Numbered from the stretch's first letter, positions 15,404-24,864 are shown. The stretch: DNA of 64,000 nucleotides from Roseiarcus sp963842835 (GCA_963842835.1 CAWJIB010000009.1:744001-808000); one strand, 5' to 3'. The notes: a model not told the origin generated them from the sequence alone. A program made the numbers and translations.

Positions 15404-16462
15404 CTACGGCGTCATCACGACGCGGCCGACGATCCGCCCGTGGCGAAGATCCTCGAGCGTTTCGGTCGCGGCGCTCATGGGCCGACGGCCGATGGGAATG
15501 GCCGGCACGGCGCCCTGGCGCACGAGCTCGAGGAGCTCCTTCAATTCCGCGAGGCTGCCGGTGTAGCTGCCTTCGATCGTCGCGGCCTTCATGGGGATCA
15601 GCGGCAGAGGCCACGGCGCCGCTCCGCCGAACAGGCCGACCATGACCAGCTTGCCGCCCTTCGCGAGCGCGTCGAAGCCGAGGCTCGCCGTCGCGGGGCT
15701 GCCGACCAGATCCACCGCACACCAGCACGGCCCCCCGAGCGCCGCCGCGACCTGCGCGGGCGCATCGGAAGCGGCGCCGTCGATGGCCGCGAGGGCGCCG
15801 GCCTTCAGCGCGGCGGCCCGACGGTTCGCGTCGATGTCGACGACGACAGCCCCCTTGCCGCCCATCGCTTTGAGGATGGCGACGCACATCAAGCCGAGGC
15901 CGCCCGCGCCGATCACCAGAACCGGCTCTTCCTTGATGGCGGGTCCGAACTTCTTCAGCGCGGAATATGTCGTCAGTCCGGAACACGCGAAGGGCGCGAC
16001 GGCGACCGGATCGAGACCGTCGAGCGGCAGCAGGTATTTCGAGTTGGAGACAATGAGATGGTCCGAATAGCCGCCGTCGCATTGCACGCCGATGCAGCGC
16101 GGCTTCATGCATAGGTTCTCATTGCCCATGCGACAGACGCGGCACTGGCCGCACCCGATCCAGGGATAGACGAGGCAGACCTCGCCGACTTTGCGGTCCT
16201 TAACGTCGGGCCCAACCGCGACGATTTCGCCCGCCGTCTCATGCCCCATGGTCAGCGGCAAGCGGATGCCGCGATCCTTGAGCAGCAGCCGTCGGCCCGC
16301 GCCAAGGTCGTATCCGCCTTCCCAAATGTGCAGGTCGCTGTGGCAGACGCCGACGGCTCGGACTTTGATGACGACCTCGGAACCGGAAGGCTGCGGCGTC
16401 GGCAGCTCGGCAACCTCGAGCGGACCGCCGAATTCCACGACCTGATAGCTCTTCATCGCCAT
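15404..16462 (-). CDS. Zinc-dependent alcohol dehydrogenase (MDR family)
   Basis: This NAD(P)-dependent medium-chain dehydrogenase has 352 residues. The catalytic zinc ligands are in G-V-C-H-S-D-L-H and G-H-E-T-A-G-E, the structural zinc cysteines in G-C-G-Q-C-R-V-C-R-M-G-N-E-N-L-C, and the Rossmann motif reads G-A-G-G-L-G-L. A serine (C-H-S-D) takes the usual proton-relay position. The ATG at 16462 follows a GGGAGGAA site. It lies 116 bases before the kinase gene on the same strand. The substrate is probably a primary alcohol or aldehyde; related genes often sit in low-oxygen stress islands, which is inference here. Confidence 0.9.
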   Translation of the reverse strand: MAMKSYQVVEFGGPLEVAELPTPQPSGSEVVIKVRAVGVCHSDLHIWEGGYDLGAGRRLLLKDRGIRLPLTMGHETAGEIVAVGPDVKDRKVGEVCLVYPWIGCGQCRVCRMGNENLCMKPRCIGVQCDGGYSDHLIVSNSKYLLPLDGLDPVAVAPFACSGLTTYSALKKFGPAIKEEPVLVIGAGGLGLMCVAILKAMGGKGAVVVDIDANRRAAALKAGALAAIDGAASDAPAQVAAALGGPCWCAVDLVGSPATASLGFDALAKGGKLVMVGLFGGAAPWPLPLIPMKAATIEGSYTGSLAELKELLELVRQGAVPAIPIGRRPMSAATETLEDLRHGRIVGRVVMTP

Positions 16463-16862
16463 TTCCTCCCTTGCAATTCTGCGCGCCGGCGTTGCGCCGT
16501 CGTTCGCTGCTCGCACGCGGCTCGCCAATCTAGCCGCCGTCGCGCCCAAAGCCAAAGCCGCTATATCGGCCCATCGGCAATAAGGGAATCGCCATCTTGG
16601 TCGCGGCCGGTCCACAGTCCCGCCGCGACGAGGCGGGCGGCCAGCGCAAAACCCCGAACTCGGCGACGCCGACAAAGCGGCGAAGACGCTTGAGATCCAC
16701 GGCCGCAGTCAATTCCCATAATGGAATTGGCATGTTGGATGGCGCTGAATTGCGCTGAATTGCGTCTAGCGGCAATACGTCCGTGCGGCTAGTCTGCGCG
16801 AAGTTTCTGCGTCGGCCGCTTGACGGGCTTAAGGTTCACACAAAGGGAAAGATCGGGCATCC
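16463..16862. other. Divergent promoter region, alcohol dehydrogenase / acyl-CoA dehydrogenase
   Basis: The 400-base gap must hold promoters for both divergent genes. Bases 16742-16761 contain a tandem duplication of GCGCTGAATT. Several GG/GC pairs here look like sigma-54 elements but have the wrong spacing. No clear operator was found. Confidence 0.4.
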
Positions 16863-18032
16863 GTGACGACGCGCGCGAAGGGAGGGCGGACCCATCACGA
16901 GATCCGGGAGGGGGTTTCGCGGTTGTGCAAGGCCTTCCCCGGCGAATACTGGCGCAAGCTCGATCGCGAGCGCGCCTATCCCAAGGAATTCGTCGAGACC
17001 CTGACGCGCGAGGGTTACCTCTCGGTGCTGATCCCGGAGGAATTCGGCGGGTCAGGGCTGGGACTCGGCGCGGCGACCGCCATCCTGGAAGAAATTCATC
17101 GCTCCGGCTGCAACGGCGCCGCGTGCCATGCCCAGATGTACACGATGGGCACGATCCTTCGTCATGGCAGCGCATCGCAGAAGGCGGAATATTTGCCGAA
17201 GATCGCCCGCGGGGAGCTGCGCCTTCAGGCTTTCGGCGTCACCGAGCCGACAAGCGGCACCGATACGACCCGCATCCGCACATTCGCGCGGCGCGAAGGC
17301 GATCGATATATCGTCAACGGCCAGAAAATATGGATCAGCCGGGCCGAACATTCCGACCTTATGGTGCTGCTCTGCCGCACCGCGCCGAGGGAGCGGGGCG
17401 CCAAGCCGACCGACGGCATCTCCGTGTTGATCGTCGACCTGCGTGACGCCGTTGAAAACGGCCTGACGATCCGCCCGGTTCGAACGATGCTCAATCATGC
17501 GACGACCGAACTGTTCTTCGACAACATGCCCGTGCCCGTCGCAAATTTGATTGGCGAGGAAGGCCGCGGATTTCGCTACATCCTCGACGGGATGAACGCC
17601 GAGAGGATATTGATCGCCTCCGAGTGCATCGGCGACGGGCGCTTCTTCATCGAACGCGCAAGCGCCTACGCGAAGGAGCGCGAAGTCTTCGGCAGGCCGA
17701 TCGGCCAGAACCAAGGCGTTCAGTTCCCGATCGCGCGCTCCTATGTCGAAATGCGGGCCGCCGCGCTGATGGTCGACCGGGCGGCCCAATTGTTCGATGA
17801 GGGCGAGCCCTGCGGCACGGAAGCGAACATGGCCAAGCTTCTGGCGTCGGAAGCGAGCTGGCGCGCAGCCGACATGTGCATTCAGACGCACGGCGGGTTC
17901 GGATTCGCCGAGGAGTTCGACGTCGAGCGCAAGTTTCGCGAGACCCGGCTCTATCAGGTCGCGCCGATCTCGACCAACCTCATCCTCAGCCACGTGGCGA
18001 CCCACGCGCTCGGCCTTCCGAGGTCCTATTGA
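16863..18032 (+). CDS. Acyl-CoA dehydrogenase, atypical at the catalytic-base positions
   Basis: This FAD enzyme of 389 residues should introduce an alpha,beta double bond into an acyl-CoA and pass electrons to ETF. The family signatures F-G-V-T-E-P-T-S-G-T-D-T, N-G-Q-K-I-W-I-S, R-E-V-F-G-R-P-I and Q-T-H-G-G-F-G-F-A are present. The usual catalytic Glu of the Y-E-G-T loop is replaced: the loop reads L-Y-Q-V-A-P-I-S-T-N. I also see no Glu at the alternative helix-G position. The start is a GTG. The stop overlaps the next start (ATGA), so the product is coupled to the CoA-transferase. Confidence 0.9.
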   Translation: MTTRAKGGRTHHEIREGVSRLCKAFPGEYWRKLDRERAYPKEFVETLTREGYLSVLIPEEFGGSGLGLGAATAILEEIHRSGCNGAACHAQMYTMGTILRHGSASQKAEYLPKIARGELRLQAFGVTEPTSGTDTTRIRTFARREGDRYIVNGQKIWISRAEHSDLMVLLCRTAPRERGAKPTDGISVLIVDLRDAVENGLTIRPVRTMLNHATTELFFDNMPVPVANLIGEEGRGFRYILDGMNAERILIASECIGDGRFFIERASAYAKEREVFGRPIGQNQGVQFPIARSYVEMRAAALMVDRAAQLFDEGEPCGTEANMAKLLASEASWRAADMCIQTHGGFGFAEEFDVERKFRETRLYQVAPISTNLILSHVATHALGLPRSY

Positions 18033-19177
18033 TGAAGGCCGCCGGCCCTCTCGCAGGACTCGTCGTCGTGGCCGTCGAGCAGGCCGTCGCCGCGCCGTTT
18101 TGCACGGCTCGCCTGGCCGACGCCGGCGCCAAAGTCATCAAGATCGAGCGTCCCGAAGGCGATTTCGCCAGGGGATATGACGACGCCGTTCGCGGGCAAA
18201 GCAGTTATTTCGTTTGGCTGAACCGGGGCAAGCATTCCGTGGCGATGGATATCGCGCAACCCGATGCTCGGCGCGAACTTTCGGGGATGATCGCCGGGGC
18301 GGACATCTTCGTGCAGAATTTGAGGCCGGGCTCGCTGGACAAGCTCGGCTTCGGCGCTCAGACCCTCGCCGAACGACACCCGAAGCTGATCATTTGCTCG
18401 ATCAGCGGCTATGGCGAACACGGGCCGCTTGCAGCGCGAAAGGCCTACGATCTCCTGATCCAGGCCGAGACCGGACTTTGCTCGGTCACCGGCGATCCCA
18501 ACGAACCGGCGCGGGTGGGAGTCTCCATTGTCGATATCGCCACCGGCGCCACCGCCTATTCGGCGGTGCTCGAGGCGCTGATCGCGCGGAGCCTCAGCGG
18601 GCGCGGCGCCAACATTCACGTTTCCATGTTCGACGTCATGGCCGAATGGCTCACCGTCCCGCTTTTGCACGCCGAAGCGGGCAGGAGCCCGCGCCGCATG
18701 GGTTTGGTTCATCCTTCGATCGCTCCCTACGGCGTATTTTCGTCCCGCGACGGCGCGCAGGTGCTCATCTCGATCCAAAGCGAACGCGAGTGGCGCCAAT
18801 TCTGCTCGCGCCTGCTCGGCGAGGCCGCGCTGGCCGAAGACCCGCGTTTCGCGACCAACGTCGCGCGCGTGAAGAACCGGGCCGAGACGGATCGCAGGGT
18901 CGCTGAAGCGTTCGGCCTCCTCGACCGATCCGAGCTCGTCGCGAAGTTGAGCGAGGCCGATATCGCGTTCGCGGAGCTGAACGACATGAACGCCTTGTCG
19001 CGCCACCCGCACCTACGCCGGATCGCCGTCGAGACGCCTGCCGGCGCCGTGAGCATGCCGGCGCCCGCGCCGATCTTCGCAGACGAAGAGCGAAGCTATG
19101 GGGCGGTGCCCAGCCTCGATGAACAGGGAGGGCAGGATCCTCTTTCGATTCCGGAGCAAGGCGTTCGACCGGGGTGA
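18032..19177 (+). CDS. Family III (CaiB/BaiF) CoA-transferase
   Basis: The 381-residue protein moves CoA between acyl groups. Signatures are the N-terminal G-P-L-A-G-L-V-V-V-A-V-E-Q, A-D-A-G-A-K-V-I-K-I-E-R-P-E-G-D-F-A-R, L-N-R-G-K-H-S-V and F-V-Q-N-L-R-P-G. The ATG overlaps the TGA of the acyl-CoA dehydrogenase gene, so the pair is probably co-translated; the long upstream extension of the frame is rejected. It probably activates the acid that the dehydrogenase then oxidises. Donor and acceptor cannot be read. Confidence 0.9.
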   Translation: MKAAGPLAGLVVVAVEQAVAAPFCTARLADAGAKVIKIERPEGDFARGYDDAVRGQSSYFVWLNRGKHSVAMDIAQPDARRELSGMIAGADIFVQNLRPGSLDKLGFGAQTLAERHPKLIICSISGYGEHGPLAARKAYDLLIQAETGLCSVTGDPNEPARVGVSIVDIATGATAYSAVLEALIARSLSGRGANIHVSMFDVMAEWLTVPLLHAEAGRSPRRMGLVHPSIAPYGVFSSRDGAQVLISIQSEREWRQFCSRLLGEAALAEDPRFATNVARVKNRAETDRRVAEAFGLLDRSELVAKLSEADIAFAELNDMNALSRHPHLRRIAVETPAGAVSMPAPAPIFADEERSYGAVPSLDEQGGQDPLSIPEQGVRPG

Positions 19178-19264
19178 ACGCGGGCGACGGCTGGCGCGCT
19201 CGATGTCGGCTCCTCGCGAAAGTGGGTCGCGCGCGCTCTTGGGTTCCTCGACGCCGATCAGGCG

Positions 19265-20800
19265 CTATCGGGGTTGACCGCTGAAGCGCTCGACCAGCAG
19301 GAATTTCTGCACCTTGCCGGTCGGCGTGCGCGGCAGGGCGGCCTTGTCGATGATGAATTCTTTTGGCGTCTTGAATCCGGCGAGGCGTTGTCGGCAAAAC
19401 GCCTCGAGCTGTTCGGGGGTGACGCTGGCGTCATCCCGAACGACGACCAGGCCGGTGACGCGCTCGCCCCAGAGGTCGTCCGGCAGGCCGAAAACCGCGC
19501 ACTCGACAACCCCGGGCGCCTTCAAGATGATCTCCTCGACCTCGGCCGCGTGGACGTTCTGGCCGCCTGTCACAATCATGTCCTTCTTTCGGCCGCGGAT
19601 GGTCAGATAGCCCTCCTCGTCGAGGCTCCCGAGGTCGCCGGTATGGAGCCAGCCGTTGCGGAATGTTTCGGCTGACTTCTCTTCGTTCTCGAAATACGCG
19701 GTGACGGCGTTCGGCGAGCGGCCGAGAATTTCGCCGATCTGGTTCGCTCCGAGCGCGGCGCCGTCATTGTCGGCGATCTTGATTTCCGCGAACGCTATCG
19801 GCTTGCCAACGGACCCCGGCCGCTTCTTGCGATCGTCGGGAGTGCTGACGACGAGGGCGCCGGTTTCCTGCATCCCGTAGTATTCGTAGATATGCGGGCA
19901 AAGTTTCGCGGCGGTCTGCTCGCGGACGCTCTCGGGCAGGATCGCCCCCGCGAACACGATCGCCCGAATCGAACCGAGATCGCGCGCCGCCGACGCCTGA
20001 GCCGGCAGCAGCATCGCCGCCATGGTCGGGACGAGGTTGAAGATCGTCACGCGTTCCGTTTCGATGAGACGCAGGACTTCGTTCGGCTCGAAATTCGCCA
20101 GCACATTCGGGATCCCGTAGAGAATCGAGGCGGCGATCCAGGCGAAGCCGACCCGCCCGAAGGCGGGGAACACGGTCATCGCCACATCGCGACGCGTCAT
20201 GTCGAACGCCTGGAACATCGGGACGAGGGTGCTGTTGTTGTACTGCGTCAGCAGATAGGACTTTGGCAGGCCCGTCGTGCCCGAGGTGAGATTGAAATAG
20301 AACGGATCGGCTTCCTCGATCTCGATATCGGGCGCCTGCGGCGAGGCCGCCGACAGGAAAGCCTCATAGTCAAGCGCAATATCGCTCTTGCCGCCGCCGA
20401 ACTGAACGACATGCTTCAGCGTTTCTCCCGCCTGTTCGGCGACCGTGGCGAACCGGCTCTCGTAAATCAGCCCGCTCGCGCCCATGGCGCGCATCAGCTC
20501 CAGCATTTCCGTTGCGGCCAGTCGGTAGTTCAAGGGCACGCCGATGACGCCCGTGCGCGCCAGCGCGAAATAGATTTCGACGATCTCGGCGCGGTTGGAC
20601 GCGAGAAAGGCCACGACATCGCCTTTCCCAAAGCCCGCGCTCAAAAGCGCCTGCGCCAGGCGGTTGGCGCGCTCGTCCGTCTCACGAAAGGTGAAACGCC
20701 GGCCCGTGCTCGAACAATAAATCGCAGGAGCGTCGGGATAACGGATCGCAGCGGTGGTCAGAATGTTGCCGACCACCATTTTGCCCAAAGATCGGTTCAT
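19265..20800 (-). CDS. Acyl-CoA synthetase (AMP-forming), first copy
   Basis: This ATP-dependent acid:CoA ligase has about 511 residues. Motif A reads L-T-S-G-T-T-G-L-P-K-S, motif II Y-Y-G-M-Q-E-T-G, motif III W-L-H-T-G-D-L-G, and the adenylation lysine is in P-R-T-P-T-G-K-V-Q-K-F. The ATG at 20800 follows GGGAGGGA; 14 upstream codons are open but lack a signal. It is downstream of a second ligase on the same strand (75 bases), and both lie behind the TetR gene. The pair may activate different chain types of one substrate. Confidence 0.92.
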   Translation of the reverse strand: MNRSLGKMVVGNILTTAAIRYPDAPAIYCSSTGRRFTFRETDERANRLAQALLSAGFGKGDVVAFLASNRAEIVEIYFALARTGVIGVPLNYRLAATEMLELMRAMGASGLIYESRFATVAEQAGETLKHVVQFGGGKSDIALDYEAFLSAASPQAPDIEIEEADPFYFNLTSGTTGLPKSYLLTQYNNSTLVPMFQAFDMTRRDVAMTVFPAFGRVGFAWIAASILYGIPNVLANFEPNEVLRLIETERVTIFNLVPTMAAMLLPAQASAARDLGSIRAIVFAGAILPESVREQTAAKLCPHIYEYYGMQETGALVVSTPDDRKKRPGSVGKPIAFAEIKIADNDGAALGANQIGEILGRSPNAVTAYFENEEKSAETFRNGWLHTGDLGSLDEEGYLTIRGRKKDMIVTGGQNVHAAEVEEIILKAPGVVECAVFGLPDDLWGERVTGLVVVRDDASVTPEQLEAFCRQRLAGFKTPKEFIIDKAALPRTPTGKVQKFLLVERFSGQPR

Positions 20801-20875
20801 TTTGTATGTCCCTCCCTTGCTTCGGCGCTGTTTCGCGCTCATTGTTTCAGTTGCGTTACGGACCGGCGTTCCTGC

Positions 20876-22435
20876 CTAGCTCACGCGCCGCTGCTGGTTT
20901 TCCCAGAAGGGCTTGCGCAGCTCGCGCTTGAGGACCTTGCCGGCTCCTGACAGTGGCAGGGGGTTCTCGCTGACATCGACGCTGCGCGGACATTTGTAGC
21001 CGGCAATCAGCGTCTTGCAGAACTCGATCAGTTCGTGGCCAGTGACTTTCGCGCCTTTCTTGGTCGCAACCACGGCGTGAACCTGTTCGCCCCACTGTTC
21101 GCTGGGGATGCCGATGACCGCGCACTGCGCCACGGCAGGATGCTGGGCGATAGCGTTCTCGACCTCCACCGAATATACATTCTCGCCGCCGGAAATGATC
21201 ATGTCTTTCACCCGGTCGACGACATAGATGAAACCGTCATCGTCCATATAGCCGCCATCCCCGGTGTGCATCCAGCCGTCGATGACGGCGCGCGCCGTTT
21301 CTTCGGGCCGTTCCCAATAGCCCATCATCACGTTGTCGCCTCGCACCACAATTTCACCGACCGCGCCGACGGGCACGGGCCTATCGTCGGCGTCGACGAT
21401 GCGAACCTCGCAACCAAGCGTGGCGCGGCCAGCGCCCCTGTGCCGGCCCTTCGCGCGATTGTCGCCGATGTGCTCTTTCCAGTGCAGCAATGTCGCGATC
21501 GGCGACAGCTCGGTCATGCCGTAGGCCTGGGTGAATTGCGCCTTGGGAAGCGCGGTGGTGGCCCTGTCGAGCACAGCCTCGCTGATCGGCGACGCGCCGT
21601 AGATGATGTTCTTCACCGATGACACGTCATAAGAACCGAGCGCCGGATGATCGACCAGCATCTGGATCATGGTCGGAACGAGAAGCACGTCGGTTATGCC
21701 TTCATTCTGGAACGCGGCCATCACGCCTTCCGGTGTGAATCCCTGGATAATCACATTGGAGCCGCCGCTGAGCAGCAGCGAATACATCGCCGCGCCGTTC
21801 GCCAGGTGGAACATCGGCGCGGCATGTAGATAAATCGCCGAGCTTGGGAAAAGACCCTCGCCGAGAGCGTTCAGCGCGTTGACTGTGAGATTGCCGTGGC
21901 TGAGCATGACCCCTTTCGAACGACCGGTGGTGCCGCCCGTGTAGAAGATGCCGGCGAGGTCGGCAGCGGTGCGCATCGCATCCGGCACGGGCTCGCCTCG
22001 CGCCAGCAACGCCTCGTAGCTGTCTACGCCAGCCGGAACATCGCCATCGTCGGCATAGACCAACTTGAGACCGGGAAGAGCTTTGGCCAGTGCGGCGCCT
22101 GTCGCAGCGAACGCCTTGTCGACGAACAGCACGTTGGCGCGGCAGTCACGCATGGCGTCTTCGTTTTCCGGCAGACTCCAGCGAATGTTGAGCGGCACGA
22201 TCACCGCGCCCGCCCAGGCCGTGGCGATATAAAGTTCGAAGTATCGATCGGAGTTTAGCGACAGGATCGCGACGCGATCGCCAATGTCGATGCCGAGTGA
22301 GCGAAGCCCCGCGGCGAGGCGCGGGACGCGCTCTCCGATTTCGCGCCAGGTTCGCCGCCTGTCGCCGAACACGGCGGCGACTCCGTTCGGGTTGATCTGC
22401 TGCGCCCGCCTCAGTCCATGGGTAATGTTCATCAT
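20876..22435 (-). CDS. Acyl-CoA synthetase (AMP-forming), second copy
   Basis: The ligase has 519 residues with motif A Y-T-G-G-T-T-G-R-S-K-G, then Y-G-M-T-E-L-S-P, W-M-H-T-G-D-G-G and the lysine motif P-L-S-G-A-G-K-V-L-K-R. It resembles medium/long-chain or aryl-acid ligases. The first ATG overlaps the stop of the TetR gene (ATGA); the second, three bases on, has better spacing from GGAGGA. Overlap with the regulator gene implies that regulator and ligases share a transcript. Confidence 0.92.
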   Translation of the reverse strand: MMNITHGLRRAQQINPNGVAAVFGDRRRTWREIGERVPRLAAGLRSLGIDIGDRVAILSLNSDRYFELYIATAWAGAVIVPLNIRWSLPENEDAMRDCRANVLFVDKAFAATGAALAKALPGLKLVYADDGDVPAGVDSYEALLARGEPVPDAMRTAADLAGIFYTGGTTGRSKGVMLSHGNLTVNALNALGEGLFPSSAIYLHAAPMFHLANGAAMYSLLLSGGSNVIIQGFTPEGVMAAFQNEGITDVLLVPTMIQMLVDHPALGSYDVSSVKNIIYGASPISEAVLDRATTALPKAQFTQAYGMTELSPIATLLHWKEHIGDNRAKGRHRGAGRATLGCEVRIVDADDRPVPVGAVGEIVVRGDNVMMGYWERPEETARAVIDGWMHTGDGGYMDDDGFIYVVDRVKDMIISGGENVYSVEVENAIAQHPAVAQCAVIGIPSEQWGEQVHAVVATKKGAKVTGHELIEFCKTLIAGYKCPRSVDVSENPLPLSGAGKVLKRELRKPFWENQQRRVS

Positions 22436-23121
22436 GTTCCTCCGCTCGATCGTTTGCTCTTCGCAGGCGCCGCCGGAGCCTTCTTTCTCGGTTGCTTCCT
22501 CGCAAGTCCCTCAGTCAGCCGAATGGCGAATTCGGCGGCGACGGCTTGCGCCGACAATGCGCCGCCGCGCTGATACCAATGCCCGATCCAGTTCAGCGAA
22601 CCGGCGATGGCGAATGCCGAGAGCTTGACGTCGCAGGGCTTGATCGATCCATCCGCGATGCCTTCGCTGATGTATCTGCGAAAGGTCAGGTCGATGCTCT
22701 TTTTGGCCGCGCGTACGATCTTGCGGTTTTTCTCGGTCAGATCGCGCGGATCGAACCGGACCAGGCTCGCGCCAAAGTCGGTCGCCATGAGTTCCGCGTA
22801 GGAGCGCACGAGCTTGCGGAGTCTGGCAAGTCCGCTGCCGCCGCTCGCGTCGATTTTGGCGATGCATTCATCGACGCGCTCCTGTCCAAGCGCCCAGCAT
22901 TCGAACAGGATATCCTCCTTGCTGCGAAAGTAATTATAGAGCGCGGGCTTGGTGATGTTCAGGCGTTCCGCGACGTCATTGAGCGTCGCGCGATGATAGC
23001 CCTGCTCGAGAAACAGCTGGACGGCGGTTCGCAGCACGGCTTCACGCTTCTCGTCGCGCGCGCGGCGGCGGCTTTCGAACGGCGCCCACGGCGAGGAATC
23101 GGGGGGGTGTCGCGCATCCAT
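22432..23121 (-). CDS. TetR-family transcriptional repressor of the acyl-CoA locus
   Basis: The 229-residue regulator has a TetR N-terminal DNA-binding domain: A-V-Q-L-F-L-E-Q-G-Y-H-R-A-T, then D-V-A-E-R-L-N-I-T-K-P-A-L-Y-N-Y-F as the recognition helix. The C-terminal ligand domain is of the fatty-acid-responsive kind (TetR_C with W-I-G-H-W-Y near the end). A lysine/alanine-rich tail closes the protein. It is divergent from the thiolase operon and overlaps the downstream ligase, so it probably represses both directions until an acyl-CoA binds. Confidence 0.9.
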   Translation of the reverse strand: MDARHPPDSSPWAPFESRRRARDEKREAVLRTAVQLFLEQGYHRATLNDVAERLNITKPALYNYFRSKEDILFECWALGQERVDECIAKIDASGGSGLARLRKLVRSYAELMATDFGASLVRFDPRDLTEKNRKIVRAAKKSIDLTFRRYISEGIADGSIKPCDVKLSAFAIAGSLNWIGHWYQRGGALSAQAVAAEFAIRLTEGLARKQPRKKAPAAPAKSKRSSGGT

Positions 23122-23169
23122 GTCGAATGTCCGCTGGCGTGACGTTGACTCGTCGATCCGTTCAGTATA

Positions 23170-23183
23170 TTACCCACGAGTAA
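23170..23183. promoter_or_regulatory. Probable TetR operator in the divergent promoter
   Basis: TTACCCACGAGTAA has inverted TTAC/GTAA arms around a partly symmetric centre and lies in the 97-base gap between the divergent TetR and thiolase genes. The form and place match operators of TetR regulators of acyl-CoA genes. Binding is inferred. Confidence 0.55.
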
Positions 23184-23218
23184 GAAAAAGTCCAGCTGGT
23201 AATTTACGGAGGGCCCGG

Positions 23219-24403
23219 ATGTCGTCTCGCGCATATATTGCCGGCGTCGGCATGATTCCGTTCGTCAAACCCGGCGCCAACGCGCCGTATCATGTGATGG
23301 GAGCGGCGGCGGCGAGGCTGGCGCTGAGCGACGCGGGCCTCGATTACGGCGTGATCCAGCAGGCCTACGTCGGTTACGTCTATGGCGATTCGACGTGCGG
23401 GCAGCGGGCGCTTTATCAGGTCGGGATGACCGGCGTTCCGATCATCAACGTCAACAACAATTGCTCGACCGGCTCGACGGCGCTGTTCATGGCGCGGCAG
23501 GCGATCGAGTCGGGCGCGCTCGATTGCGTGCTGGCGCTCGGCTTCGAGCAGATGAAGCCCGGCGCGCTGGGCGCCGTGTTCACCGACCGGCCGAGCGCGT
23601 TCGACGATTTCGACGCCGCCGCCGATAAGCTCGTCGATGCGCCCGGAGTTCCCTTGGCGCTGCGCTATTTCGGCGGCGCGGGCCTCAGTCACATGAAGAA
23701 GTACGGCACGCCGCTTGAATCTTTCGCCAAAGTTCGCGCGAAGGCGAGCCGCCACGCCAAGAACAATCCGCTCGCGCTGTTCCGCAAGGAAGTCACCGCC
23801 GAGGACGTGATGAACGATCAGGTGATCTGGCCGGGCGTCATGACGCGGCTGATGGCGTGTCCGCCGACCTGCGGCGGCGCGGCCGCGGTGCTGGTCTCGG
23901 AAAAATTCGCCAATAAGCATGGGCTGCGCAAGGATGTCCGGATCGCCGCCCAGGCGATGACCACCGACACGGCGTCGACCTTCGCAGCCGGCGACATGAT
24001 GCAGGTCGTGGGTTACGATATGGCGCGCGCCGCCGCAAAGAGCGTCTACGAGGCGGCCGGCGTCGGTCCGGAAGATCTCGACGTGGTCGAGCTGCACGAT
24101 TGTTTCGCCCAGAACGAGTTGATCACCTATGAAGGACTTGGGCTTTGTCCCGAGGGCGGAGCGGAGCGTTTCATCGACGACGGCGACAACACCTACGGCG
24201 GCAAATTCGTGATCAATCCCTCCGGCGGTCTCCTGTCGAAAGGGCATCCGCTCGGCGCCACCGGGCTTGCGCAATGCTACGAGCTGACGCGCCAGCTGCG
24301 CGGAACCGCCGCGGCGACCCAGGTCGAAGGCGCGAGACTGGCGTTGCAGCACAATCTCGGCCTTGGCGGCGCCTGCGTGGTGACGCTCTACGAGCGCGCG
24401 TAA
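23219..24403 (+). CDS. SCP2-type thiolase (lipid-transfer/acetyl-CoA acetyltransferase family)
   Basis: The 394-residue protein is a thiolase of the SCPx group, which cleaves 3-oxoacyl-CoAs, often branched or sterol side-chain ones. The nucleophilic Cys is in N-N-N-C-S-T-G-S, the first His in E-L-H-D-C-F-A, and the C-terminal G-G-L-L-S-K-G-H-P-L-G-A-T-G loop is complete. The ATG at 23219 follows ACGGAGGG; 33 open codons upstream overlap the operator and are rejected. It heads an operon with two hydratases, an SDR and a crotonase. Confidence 0.92.
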   Translation: MSSRAYIAGVGMIPFVKPGANAPYHVMGAAAARLALSDAGLDYGVIQQAYVGYVYGDSTCGQRALYQVGMTGVPIINVNNNCSTGSTALFMARQAIESGALDCVLALGFEQMKPGALGAVFTDRPSAFDDFDAAADKLVDAPGVPLALRYFGGAGLSHMKKYGTPLESFAKVRAKASRHAKNNPLALFRKEVTAEDVMNDQVIWPGVMTRLMACPPTCGGAAAVLVSEKFANKHGLRKDVRIAAQAMTTDTASTFAAGDMMQVVGYDMARAAAKSVYEAAGVGPEDLDVVELHDCFAQNELITYEGLGLCPEGGAERFIDDGDNTYGGKFVINPSGGLLSKGHPLGATGLAQCYELTRQLRGTAAATQVEGARLALQHNLGLGGACVVTLYERA

Positions 24404-24412
24404 GGAGGGAAT

Positions 24413-24856
24413 ATGGTGGATCGATCAGCGGTCGGACGCAGCTTCGCGCCGGTCACGGCGCGCGTCGAAGCGGGGCGCCTGCGCTATTTCCTCGATACGA
24501 TCGGAGAGCGCAATCCGGTCTATCGCGACGCCGACGCCGCGCGCGCCGAGGGCTATTGCGCGATTCCGACGCCGCCGACCTATCTGTTCTGTCTGGAGAT
24601 GATGGACGCCGAGCGTCCGTTCGAGATTTTGACCGAACTGAATATCGATCTCGCCCGTATCCTGCATGGCGAACAGCGCTTCACCTATCACGCCCCGGTG
24701 ATGGTCGGCGACACGCTGACCTTCAAGTCCCGCGTGGCCGACGTCGCCGATAAAAAGGGCGGCGCCATGACGATGGTCGTCGTCGAGACGGAAGTGACCA
24801 ATCAGCACGGCGCTCACGTCGCCGGCGCTGCGCGCACCATCGTCGTGCGAAATTAG
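24413..24856 (+). CDS. Hotdog-fold dehydratase subunit (FAS1-like / MaoC N-terminal type)
   Basis: The 147-residue protein matches the N-terminal MaoC-type dehydratase domain: R-Y-F-L-D-T-I-G-E-R-N-P-V-Y, A-I-P-T-P-P-T-Y and L-H-G-E-Q-R-F-T-Y-H. This domain usually lacks the hydratase catalytic pair and works as partner to a catalytic hotdog subunit, here the next gene. GGAGGG precedes the ATG and the thiolase stop is only nine bases away. I infer a heteromeric enoyl-CoA hydratase. Confidence 0.88.
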   Translation: MVDRSAVGRSFAPVTARVEAGRLRYFLDTIGERNPVYRDADAARAEGYCAIPTPPTYLFCLEMMDAERPFEILTELNIDLARILHGEQRFTYHAPVMVGDTLTFKSRVADVADKKGGAMTMVVVETEVTNQHGAHVAGAARTIVVRN

Positions 24857-24864
24857 AGGGCGTC

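Noticed and set aside
15288..16112. Extension of the Clp1-like kinase frame to 16112
   Set aside because: The extra 275 codons lie antisense-frame within the zinc alcohol dehydrogenase gene and have a biased, low-complexity translation; GAGGAGG marks 15287 as the start.
16730..16765. Sigma-54 promoter
   Set aside because: TGGC and GC elements are present, but the GG to GC spacing is 9 or more than 10 bases, not the required 10.
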